A stretch of DNA of 5,463 nt, taken from a bacterium. Its GTDB lineage: Bacteria > Armatimonadota > Zipacnadia > Zipacnadales > Zipacnadaceae. The translations under genes were made by a program, and so were the position numbers. The DNA lies in NCBI GenBank assembly GCA_030607655.1, contig JAUWJN010000191.1, positions 1 through 5,463 of the forward strand, in the 5' to 3' direction. The notes beneath the pieces were generated by a model, which saw nothing but the letters and a program-made list of their open reading frames with translations, was not told where the DNA came from and made no database searches. Positions 1 to 5,463 of this stretch are shown here, in pieces. Each line of letters begins with the position of its first letter. The stretch's first letter is position 1.

Positions 1-554
1 CTACTGCTGGCTATGGCACGGCACTGGGAGTAATCAGGGCGGCGCACGAGCAGGGCAAGGAAATTCACGTGTGGGTAGACGAGACCCGGCCGCTGCTGCA
101 AGGAGCGCGGCTGACGGCCTGGGAGTTGGTGCAGGAAGGGATTCCGTGCACGGTAATCTGTGATAATGTCGGCGCTTCACTGATGCGACAGGGGAGAGTA
201 GACTGCATAGTAGTGGGAGCCGACCGGATCGCGGCCAATGGGGATACTGCCAATAAGATAGGGACGTATATGTTGGCCGTACTAGCCCAGCATCATGAGG
301 TCCCGTTTTATGTCGCCGCCCCGCTGTCTACAGTGGATTTCGAATTGCGATCGGGTGAGGAAATTCCGATTGAAGAGCGGCAGCCGGAGGAAATCTCTCA
401 CGTAGCGGGCCGACTTGACGAGCCGATCTGCCCTGATGACGTTGATATCTATAATCCCGCCTTTGATGTCACACCCCACGAACTAATCACGGCTATCATT
501 ACTGACCGCGGGGTGGCGGAACCGCCGTTTTCCGCGTCGTTGCCGAGTCTGTAG
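1..554 (+). CDS. mtnA: S-methyl-5-thioribose-1-phosphate isomerase, C-terminal half (partial)
   Basis: MtnA converts methylthioribose-1-phosphate to methylthioribulose-1-phosphate, a cytosolic step of methionine salvage from methylthioadenosine. The frame is open from base 3 and gives 183 residues before the TAG at 552-554. The family is about 345-350 residues long, so roughly 165 N-terminal residues lie left of the window. The visible part opens with TAGYGTALGV, which in the family directly follows the catalytic-cysteine motif (THCNAG), so that Cys should lie just outside. Next come VWVDETRPLLQGARLTAWEL, the signature VGADRIAANGDTANKIGTY with the expected catalytic Asp of GADR at bases 222-224, and the conserved end motif VDIYNPAFDVTP (447-482). 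The related eIF2B-alpha-like and ribose-1,5-bisphosphate isomerases share the fold, but the GADRIAANGD and NPAFDVTP motifs favour MtnA. No frameshift or unusual composition is seen in this part. It converges with the S55 peptidase gene across a 134-bp gap. Confidence 0.95.
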   Translation, partial: TAGYGTALGVIRAAHEQGKEIHVWVDETRPLLQGARLTAWELVQEGIPCTVICDNVGASLMRQGRVDCIVVGADRIAANGDTANKIGTYMLAVLAQHHEVPFYVAAPLSTVDFELRSGEEIPIEERQPEEISHVAGRLDEPICPDDVDIYNPAFDVTPHELITAIITDRGVAEPPFSASLPSL

Positions 555-596
555 GGGCGGCCCAGAAGCAATTCGCTGTCATTGTCCACAAGCTAG

Positions 597-660
597 TACC
601 CCTCTCCGGCACGGAGAGTCGCCGACGCGCCAAAGCCGCTATGGCGACGGCGCGGGGGTA
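597..660. repeat. Interrupted palindromic element between convergent genes
   Basis: A 12-nt arm (597-608, TACCCCTCTCCG) faces its exact reverse complement across a 3-nt GCA loop, but the right arm is split. CGGAGA lies at 612-617 and GGGGTA at 655-660, with 37 nt between. The uninterrupted core CTCTCCG-GCA-CGGAGAG (602-618) is a perfect 7-bp hairpin. The insert at 618-654 has its own inverted repeats: GTCGCC (618-623) with GGCGAC (643-648), and CGCGCC (626-631) with GGCGCG (649-654). These two pairings interlock, so they cannot both form as simple hairpins. Palindromes of the type CCCCTCTCC...GGAGAGGGG followed by GGTGAGG are, from general knowledge, common intergenic repeats in many bacterial genomes. 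The position suits a bidirectional transcription end, but neither side has a T-run, so an ordinary intrinsic terminator is not supported. Confidence 0.6.
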
Positions 661-688
661 GGGGTGAGGCCGCCATTCGACACTTATG

Positions 689-3600
689 CTAATCCTCCGC
701 GGAGGGGGGCTCCCCGTTCGCTTCCTCCGCGTTCTCGGCCTCTTCTATCTCTTCATCCTCTTCATCAGCCGGGACTACCCAGGGCAGTTCCACGGTCTCG
801 TCGGTGACATTGCCGGCTCGGTCGCGGGCACGGATTAGCAGGCTAGTAGCATCTTCGGGCAAATTGGCCGCGCGGATAGTGAAGCGCTCGAACTTCTCAT
901 CATACATTCCGTCTGCGGTGCCGGCGGCGTGCCAGTTCTCATCATCAGTAGCCTGCCAGGAGACCTCGGCAATGGCTGAATCTTCATCATAGGCCGAGCC
1001 GGTTATGACCGCCGCCCCATCATCTTCCTCGCGGGAGGGCTCACCAACACGCAGAGTAGGCTCTTGGTTGTCTATAATCAAGCCGCGCAGTATCGCCTCA
1101 TCTGTCTGCGGCCCCTGGGGATTACTGGGTTCATCGCTTACCACAATTCTTAGCTCATAGGGGCCTGCCTCGTGTTCCGTGGTATCAAGCTCATAGGAAG
1201 TCTCTTGCAGAGGCCCAGCAATTTTTTGCCACTCGGCTTGACCGGCGGGACGCAAGTATACGGTAGCGGCTACAGTGTCCTCGTCAGGGTCCTTGGCCTT
1301 CCACTTGACGTCCACGGTTTTCCGCAGGGCCGTGCCTTCTTCTGGTTCCTTTATAGTCAAGCTGGGTCGCTGATTGGCGGGTAGATAGTCTATGGCTACT
1401 CGATGTACCCGCGGCACATCGGTGCCCTCACTACGCTCGATTTTCAGGCGATACTGGAGGTAGCGAGCTACCGGCACATCAATCCGTTCGGTATTCCGGT
1501 AAGGCCGTGACCAAACGCTCCAGGTGCCATCGTCGGGATCAGTGCTGTTGCCGGCCCGGCAGTGGGCGGTAATCGTACCACCCTCGCCGGCGTGGGCCGA
1601 CCATCGGATCCGGCCCCATTGGCTGGGCCGCTGGGCATCCAGGACGGGAGAGGTAAACGTGCCGGCAGCCGGCCCCGTCAGCCGTGCTGACAAAAGCTGG
1701 CTCGGATTGGCGAGCGCAGCGTAAATGGTTCCCTCAGTGCCGGCGGCCATAGCTAGCACTTGACCAGCCTGTTTATCCAGGTGGACCACTGCGTGCTCCT
1801 GATCGCCGAGGATGGATATTATCTTGCCCTGCGGCTGGCTGCCGGCGTATATCCCCGAGCTGACCGATAGCAGAGCGTGGATAGCATTATTCTTATCCTC
1901 GTACACCTTGATGGCTTTAGAGTCTTGGTCAATCTTATAGAAATATCCCTTGGGAGCAGCAGCGGCGTACAGCTCGCCAGTTTGTGAGAAGGTTAGCGCC
2001 GTGATGTCACTTTTTTCTATTTCTAGCAGGCTCACCACTCGCCCAGGCCTGGTAATCTGGTACACACAGCCAGGTTGGGAGGTGCCCGCCAGTAGAACTC
2101 CGTCACGGCAGACCAACGCCAGGATATGAGACTGAGGCAAATCAGCGTACACCGAGAAACTACCGTCTTTGTCCACCTGGTAGATAATACCCTCCGGCCC
2201 CGTGGCCGCCCAGAGCTTGCCATCAGCAGCCAACTGTAGGTCCCAGATGTAATCAGCGGGCAATGTACACAGCAGTTTGCCTTCACCGGAAGACGTTATG
2301 ACAAACAGTTTTCCCTCAGGCATCGTGCCCGCGTAGAGAGTGCCGTCAGCGTCCGCGGCCAGGGCCGTCACCGCAAACTCGTTGGTTTCATAGTAAGTTT
2401 GCAGTTGTCCGTCAGTGTATTTATATACTCGCCCACCGCCACTGGTGCCCAGGTATAGATTATTATTTGAATCGCACGTCATCGTCTGTGTCAGTTCATC
2501 ACCAAGCCGACCGACCTCCTCCCAGCGGGGAGCCAGGAACAGCGAACCATCGCTGCGGATGGCTACGCCGCTTATTATACCTTTGGCAAAGTCTTCCGCC
2601 GAACTCTGTGACCACAATGTCGGTTTGCGCACCACTTCACCTTCGGTCTCATCACCTTCTTCCTCCTCCTCTTCTGTTTCATCGGGCATTTCCGGCACTT
2701 CCTTATCGGCTTCGGCGTCGGGCTGTGCGGCGGGCCCGGCTGTCAGCCACGGCGGGGGAGGGAAAGAGGAAAGGGGGTGACCAGGGAAGGCTTCGGGAGC
2801 AAAAGCAGAAGCCGCCCACCACAGCGAGGCGGGAATGCGCTGGTAGCTGATAGTCGTCTCCGAGATAGATGTTTCCTCCACCTCGGGGGGTTTGACCGAG
2901 GGTTTAGTGGGGACGGCAATCTCAGCTCGGGCACCGGTGCGGTCCTCGGTGGGCAGGGTCAGCAGCGCGGTCCCGTATATCACCCACGGGGTATCCTGAG
3001 CCTGGGATAGTTCCGAAAGGCCCAGCGCAACATTGGTGCGCGGCGCCGAAGTTAGGATATCACGGACTGACTGCGGCACGTTATTCATCCGTACCGGCCC
3101 TATGCGTAAACCAGTGGTGGGCACGGCAGCCGCCACGAACAGTTGATTGCTGCGCTCTTGCGCCTCAAACTCTCTAATTACGCTCTGCAGGTCCGTGAAC
3201 TCAGGCAGCAGTAAGCGTAGCCGCGCCCGGAGCCCCCGGGACATATTGCCCCCGCCGACGGCGATACGCAGCCTCCCCTTGGGCAAATCCAGGGGCATCG
3301 GTAGCTTGATGGTCTTATCTACAAGCTCACCGGAGTCCGGACGCAGTAGCACGTGCAGGATGACCGGCTCGCCGGCTCGCGCCACTGGCTCTTCGGCCCA
3401 GACCTGCTCAATGAAAGCCGTCTCGTCGCGCTTATTGATGGTGGCTTCCAGGCTGAAATTGGTAATCTGCTGGGGTTCAAACCGGTTCTCTTGGAGGAAG
3501 GTAATAGCCGACATTAGCTCCGAAACAACGGCAAAGCTGGGGTCGCCAGAGTAGTAGGAGATGTTGCGCCGCGATATCTGGGCACCCTTGTCGCCCGCCA

Positions 3601-4744
3601 CCGTGAAGCTAATATCGGCCATGCCTTCAGCCCCAGCGTCGTAAGCGGCCTCGATGGCTGAAAAGGCGCAGAACGTAACCAAAAGTCTCGTCAGCACTTT
3701 GTTATCGGCTATTTGCAGATGGTAGGTGCGGGAGGAGTTGGTGTCCTCATTATGTATCTTAAGGACGGCTGGTATCATTGGCGGAGGATCGCCAATTTTC
3801 GCGGCGACTGACCAGCCGGTATCGTAGGTGATTGTTCCTACTTGCTTCATTGATGAGGAAAATCGGTAGGAGAAATCCAGGCCGGGCATAATGTCGTGCA
3901 CCCAGGCGGTGGTGATGGGCATCTGCGTCTGGCCCAGTTTCATCATCGAGTGTCCGAAGGCTAACACCCGGTCGCCCTGGCGATAGGTAGTCGTACCCGC
4001 GCTGCTGATATCAAAATCGCCGGCCACGAGATGAATCCCCACTGGTGCCCCGGGAACTATCTCGGTATCCACCGGATCCCGCATCGCGCCCGGACCGGCC
4101 ACTGTCTTCAGGCCGTAGTCCCCGAAGAAATCGCGCAGATGCTTCATAGCATTCCCGGAAAACCCCGCGCACGAGATTATGGGGCCGACTGGCTGCATAG
4201 CCAGTGTATCAGCCGCCGCGAATTTGACGGGACGCTGATCGGTGACCACCTGCATCTTGGTGACATACCGACCATCTACGATAGCCCCGCGCGCGGGTAC
4301 TTGCACCTGCTGGGCCCCCTCTTCCTCCTCGAAGGCCCGTAGCATCGCATCAATGCACGTTATGCCAGCCAAGGGCTCTTTCTCAAAGGCCCAGCGGTAG
4401 GCAATAGCCCCGACTAACCGCCCATTGATATATACCGGACTGCCGCTCATTCCCGCGATTATCCCGGACTCACGTTCGACAACAGGGCCGTCCAGCACAC
4501 GCGCCAATATCACGTCGTAACCCAAGTCGTACTTCTCCAGAATGCCCAGAATCTCCAGATTGAAGTCCGTGATTTCCACGCCGTGAAACACCGACTTGCC
4601 TACTGCTTTCATCCCCCGACGGATCTCCGAGGTGGGCATCATCGTCTGGTGGTCAAACAACGGCGACAGGGCATAGGCAGGTTGGTGGCTCAGACCGACA
4701 ATGCCCACCCAACAAGCCAGAATAGTGCAGTACAATCCTCTCAT
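689..4744 (-). CDS. Exported SpoIVB-type S55 serine peptidase with beta-propeller and Ig-like domains
   Basis: A giant secreted or envelope protein of 1351 residues. ATG at 4744 is chosen over the in-frame GTG at 4774 because AAGGA lies 8 nt before it, and because it gives a clean signal peptide (residues 1-25, cleavage after AYA). The S55 domain (about 27-330) carries GMSGSPVY with the likely nucleophile Ser100, Asp85 fifteen residues earlier, and GDRVLAFGHSMM with His265. Residues 330-620 are beta-rich and include a stretch usual in S55 homologues (about 480-590). A proline-rich then glutamate-rich linker follows (about 654-703), then a propeller of about seven 41-residue repeats (723-1021), a TSPVLDA...WGRIRW module (1029-1120), two Ig-like domains (1127-1324) and an acidic tail (1326-1351). 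SpoIVB itself activates sigma-K processing during sporulation; nothing here points to sporulation, so the substrate is unknown. The gene appears monocistronic, divergent from UPF0280. The S55 and propeller assignments are firm; catalytic activity is inferred. Confidence 0.9.
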   Translation of the reverse strand: MRGLYCTILACWVGIVGLSHQPAYALSPLFDHQTMMPTSEIRRGMKAVGKSVFHGVEITDFNLEILGILEKYDLGYDVILARVLDGPVVERESGIIAGMSGSPVYINGRLVGAIAYRWAFEKEPLAGITCIDAMLRAFEEEEGAQQVQVPARGAIVDGRYVTKMQVVTDQRPVKFAAADTLAMQPVGPIISCAGFSGNAMKHLRDFFGDYGLKTVAGPGAMRDPVDTEIVPGAPVGIHLVAGDFDISSAGTTTYRQGDRVLAFGHSMMKLGQTQMPITTAWVHDIMPGLDFSYRFSSSMKQVGTITYDTGWSVAAKIGDPPPMIPAVLKIHNEDTNSSRTYHLQIADNKVLTRLLVTFCAFSAIEAAYDAGAEGMADISFTVAGDKGAQISRRNISYYSGDPSFAVVSELMSAITFLQENRFEPQQITNFSLEATINKRDETAFIEQVWAEEPVARAGEPVILHVLLRPDSGELVDKTIKLPMPLDLPKGRLRIAVGGGNMSRGLRARLRLLLPEFTDLQSVIREFEAQERSNQLFVAAAVPTTGLRIGPVRMNNVPQSVRDILTSAPRTNVALGLSELSQAQDTPWVIYGTALLTLPTEDRTGARAEIAVPTKPSVKPPEVEETSISETTISYQRIPASLWWAASAFAPEAFPGHPLSSFPPPPWLTAGPAAQPDAEADKEVPEMPDETEEEEEEGDETEGEVVRKPTLWSQSSAEDFAKGIISGVAIRSDGSLFLAPRWEEVGRLGDELTQTMTCDSNNNLYLGTSGGGRVYKYTDGQLQTYYETNEFAVTALAADADGTLYAGTMPEGKLFVITSSGEGKLLCTLPADYIWDLQLAADGKLWAATGPEGIIYQVDKDGSFSVYADLPQSHILALVCRDGVLLAGTSQPGCVYQITRPGRVVSLLEIEKSDITALTFSQTGELYAAAAPKGYFYKIDQDSKAIKVYEDKNNAIHALLSVSSGIYAGSQPQGKIISILGDQEHAVVHLDKQAGQVLAMAAGTEGTIYAALANPSQLLSARLTGPAAGTFTSPVLDAQRPSQWGRIRWSAHAGEGGTITAHCRAGNSTDPDDGTWSVWSRPYRNTERIDVPVARYLQYRLKIERSEGTDVPRVHRVAIDYLPANQRPSLTIKEPEEGTALRKTVDVKWKAKDPDEDTVAATVYLRPAGQAEWQKIAGPLQETSYELDTTEHEAGPYELRIVVSDEPSNPQGPQTDEAILRGLIIDNQEPTLRVGEPSREEDDGAAVITGSAYDEDSAIAEVSWQATDDENWHAAGTADGMYDEKFERFTIRAANLPEDATSLLIRARDRAGNVTDETVELPWVVPADEEDEEIEEAENAEEANGEPPSAED
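1682..2578 (-). repeat. Beta-propeller repeat region within the S55 protein
   Basis: This part of the gene encodes residues 723-1021, where a unit of about 41 residues recurs roughly seven times. Each unit has the pattern G-x-L/I-Y-A-G-T-x-x-x-G-x-[LIV]-Y/F followed by an aspartate- or glycine-rich turn and a hydrophobic strand ending near ALA. Clear copies begin at NNLYLGTSGGGRVYKY, GTLYAGTMPEGKLFVI, GKLWAATGPEGIIYQV, GVLLAGTSQPGCVYQI, GELYAAAAPKGYFYKI, SGIYAGSQPQGKIISI and GTIYAALANPSQLLSA; a degenerate half-unit (DGSLFLAP) precedes them. The pattern resembles the NHL/SMP-30-like class of propeller, which usually serves for ligand or protein binding. The last copy is degenerate, which may reflect closure of the propeller with the N-terminal half-blade. 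The exact blade count is an inference. Confidence 0.8.
2636..2719 (-). other. Acidic low-complexity linker coding segment
   Basis: This segment encodes about 28 residues dominated by Glu and Asp, including six consecutive Glu at 2657-2674. It directly follows a proline-rich stretch (SFPPPPWLTAGPAAQP). It joins the peptidase half to the propeller half and is probably disordered. The Glu run uses mixed GAA and GAG codons, so it is not a pure trinucleotide repeat. A second acidic run closes the protein at its C-terminus. Confidence 0.8.
4670..4744 (-). other. Signal peptide of the S55 protein
   Basis: The first 25 codons give MRGLYCTILACWVGIVGLSH followed by QPAYA. This is a short basic start, a hydrophobic core of about 15 residues and an AYA motif that fits signal peptidase I, with the mature protein beginning LSPL. 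A Cys at residue 11 sits inside the hydrophobic core, too early for a lipobox, so secretion by Sec with signal peptidase I cleavage is preferred over a lipoprotein. With the alternative GTG start the signal would gain ten polar N-terminal residues, including two Arg. Confidence 0.75.
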
Positions 4745-4752
4745 ACTTACGG

Positions 4753-4760
4753 TCCTTCCT
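4753..4760 (-). promoter_or_regulatory. Shine-Dalgarno that sets the S55 gene start
   Basis: Read on the minus strand, AGGAAGGA ends 8 nt before the ATG at 4744, an ideal distance. No purine-rich site precedes the upstream in-frame GTG at 4774, where the minus strand reads ATCGCCACCTGTTCCA. This decides the start at 4744. Confidence 0.8.
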
Positions 4761-4804
4761 GGACGGGAATTCACTGGAACAGGTGGCGATACCTAGTTCG
4801 TCTA

Positions 4805-4833
4805 ATTGAACTGCATTTCGGGGATGCTGTCAA
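4805..4833 (-). promoter_or_regulatory. Putative sigma70-type promoter of the S55 gene
   Basis: On the minus strand a perfect -35 box TTGACA (4828-4833) is followed after exactly 17 nt by TTCAAT (4805-4810), a 4/6 match to TATAAT. Transcription would begin near 4798, leaving a leader of about 54 nt before the ATG at 4744. The -10 lacks the important second-position A, so strength may depend on an activator. This is a sequence match only. Confidence 0.45.
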
Positions 4834-4920
4834 GCCGCGCGCTGCGCCCGACATTCAGTATTAAACATTTGGGAACTACAGAAAAGCCTCTATCGTGCAG
4901 GATTTGGGGCCGGTTGCGAT

Positions 4921-4932
4921 GTATATCTATAC
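4921..4932. repeat. Short inverted repeat just before the UPF0280 start
   Basis: GTATA-TC-TATAC is a perfect 5-bp inverted repeat with a 2-nt centre, ending three bases before the ATG at 4936. It occupies the place where a Shine-Dalgarno would normally lie. It could be an operator half-site pair or chance in an AT-rich patch; its size alone does not separate the two. Confidence 0.3.
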
Positions 4933-4935
4933 GAA

Positions 4936-5463
4936 ATGGCATACCAACCCCGCACCTACAGACAGGATAATAGGAGCGACGACCTGGTGGGGTTCTCGGT
5001 ATCTGTGGGGGAGAGTAACCTGCACATCCAGGCTGAGGCTGACCTGAGCGAGCTGGCCCTCGCCGCTGTCAGAGAAGCCCGCCAGCAAATTGAGGCCCAT
5101 ATCGCCCTGCGCCCTGAATTTGGCCCGGCCTTGAAGCCGCTGCGAGCGCTGGGAGGCAGTCCCGCAGTAGTCCGCGCGATGTACCAGGCCGCTCAGCGGG
5201 TGGGGGTAGGGCCAATGGCGGCAGTGGCCGGAGCTATTGCGGAGTTTGTCGGCCAGCGGCTACTGGCACACAGCAGCCAGGTTATCGTGGAAAACGGGGG
5301 AGACATATTCCTGGTTACTGATGTACCCCGTCTGGTGGCAATTCGGGCCGGCGACTCGCCCCTGAGTGGTCGTGTCGGGCTGGTTATCCCCGCCGGGCAG
5401 AGACTGGGAATCTGCACTTCGTCCGGCACGGTGGGGCCTTCTGTAAGTATGGGTCGGGCGCAG
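4936..5463 (+). CDS. UPF0280 family protein (COG2122, ApbE-like superfamily), N-terminal part
   Basis: The frame is open from ATG 4936 to the right edge, 176 residues with no stop; the family is usually about 240-260 residues, so the end lies outside. Family motifs appear in order: YQPRTYR near the start (residues 3-9), DLSELA (36-41), VGPMAAVAGAIAEFVG (91-106), VIVENGGDIF (116-125), AGDSPLSGRVGL (138-149) and GICTSSGTVGPSVSMGRA (158-175), with Cys160 in the last. The fold is related to ApbE flavin transferases, but the family's chemistry is not settled. In Methanosarcina a COG2122 member has been linked to sulfide assimilation and homocysteine synthesis. No clear Shine-Dalgarno precedes the ATG; the nearest G-rich run (4906-4909) is more than 20 nt away. 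The start is chosen because the family N-terminal motif follows at once and no in-frame start codon lies in the preceding 75 bases. It is probably the first gene of a rightward unit. Confidence 0.93.
   Translation, partial: MAYQPRTYRQDNRSDDLVGFSVSVGESNLHIQAEADLSELALAAVREARQQIEAHIALRPEFGPALKPLRALGGSPAVVRAMYQAAQRVGVGPMAAVAGAIAEFVGQRLLAHSSQVIVENGGDIFLVTDVPRLVAIRAGDSPLSGRVGLVIPAGQRLGICTSSGTVGPSVSMGRAQ

Noticed and set aside
602..618. Intrinsic terminator at the 7-bp hairpin
   Set aside because: The stem-loop is real, but no T-run follows on either strand, so it is described only as a repeat.
694..705. Perfect 12-bp palindrome CCTCCGCGGAGG
   Set aside because: It lies in the last codons of the S55 gene, in GC-rich coding sequence, and has no T-run or second copy in the window.
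2415..2850. Two overlapping plus-strand open frames of more than 120 codons inside the S55 gene
   Set aside because: They are antisense to the proline/glutamate linker and propeller; their Ser/Arg/Pro-rich translations look like shadows, and no ribosome site or family motif is seen.
3147..3554. Plus-strand open frame of 135 codons
   Set aside because: It is antisense to the middle of the S55 protein, which has clear coding character; the translation is Ser/Arg-rich with no recognisable motif.
4670..4744. Lipoprotein signal at ILAC in the S55 leader
   Set aside because: The Cys is at residue 11 with only a few hydrophobic residues before it, and a good AYA cleavage site follows at residue 25.
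4745..4774. In-frame GTG start at 4774 extending the S55 protein by 10 residues
   Set aside because: No ribosome site precedes it, it adds a polar stretch before the signal peptide, and the ATG at 4744 has AAGGA at 8-nt spacing.
4843..4853. 11-nt match (GTCGGGCGCAG on the minus strand) with the last bases of the window
   Set aside because: The match is too short in GC-rich DNA, and one copy lies inside UPF0280 coding sequence; chance is likely.
4919..4938. ATG at 4919 as an alternative start or a short upstream gene
   Set aside because: It is out of frame with UPF0280, overlaps it, and its translation has no family character.
5193..5429. Minus-strand open frame of 78 codons at the right edge
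   Set aside because: It is antisense to conserved UPF0280 motifs and resembles no known protein.

Overview
The window holds three protein genes and two short intergenic regions. (1) Bases 1-554, plus strand: the C-terminal half of mtnA, methylthioribose-1-phosphate isomerase, cut by the left edge. (2) Bases 689-4744, minus strand: one very large gene for an exported protein of about 1351 residues. It has a SpoIVB-type S55 serine peptidase domain at the N-terminus, a beta-propeller of about seven blades, a beta-rich module, two Ig-like domains and an acidic tail. (3) Bases 4936-5463, plus strand: the start of a UPF0280 (COG2122, ApbE-like superfamily) gene that runs off the right edge with no stop codon.

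Layout: mtnA and the S55 gene converge on a 134-bp gap (555-688) that holds a palindromic element interrupted by a 37-nt inverted-repeat insert. The S55 gene and the UPF0280 gene diverge from a 191-bp gap (4745-4935). That gap carries a credible sigma70-like promoter and a strong Shine-Dalgarno for the S55 gene, but no clear Shine-Dalgarno for UPF0280.

Organism: moderately GC-rich bacterial DNA. The S55/propeller/Ig architecture is, from memory, typical of Armatimonadota, Planctomycetota-like and other environmental, often uncultivated lineages rather than of spore-forming Firmicutes. UPF0280 is common in anaerobes and methanogens. The phylum cannot be fixed from this window alone; Armatimonadota is only a suggestion.

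How the genes may relate: MtnA belongs to the methionine salvage pathway, and UPF0280 proteins have been linked in methanogens to sulfur assimilation and homocysteine synthesis, so the flanking genes may share a sulfur/methionine theme. The S55 protein is transcribed in the opposite direction to both and is probably an independent secreted or envelope protein. The most interesting points are the S55 motif order, which is inverted relative to SpoIVB; the protease-propeller fusion; and the interrupted intergenic palindrome.
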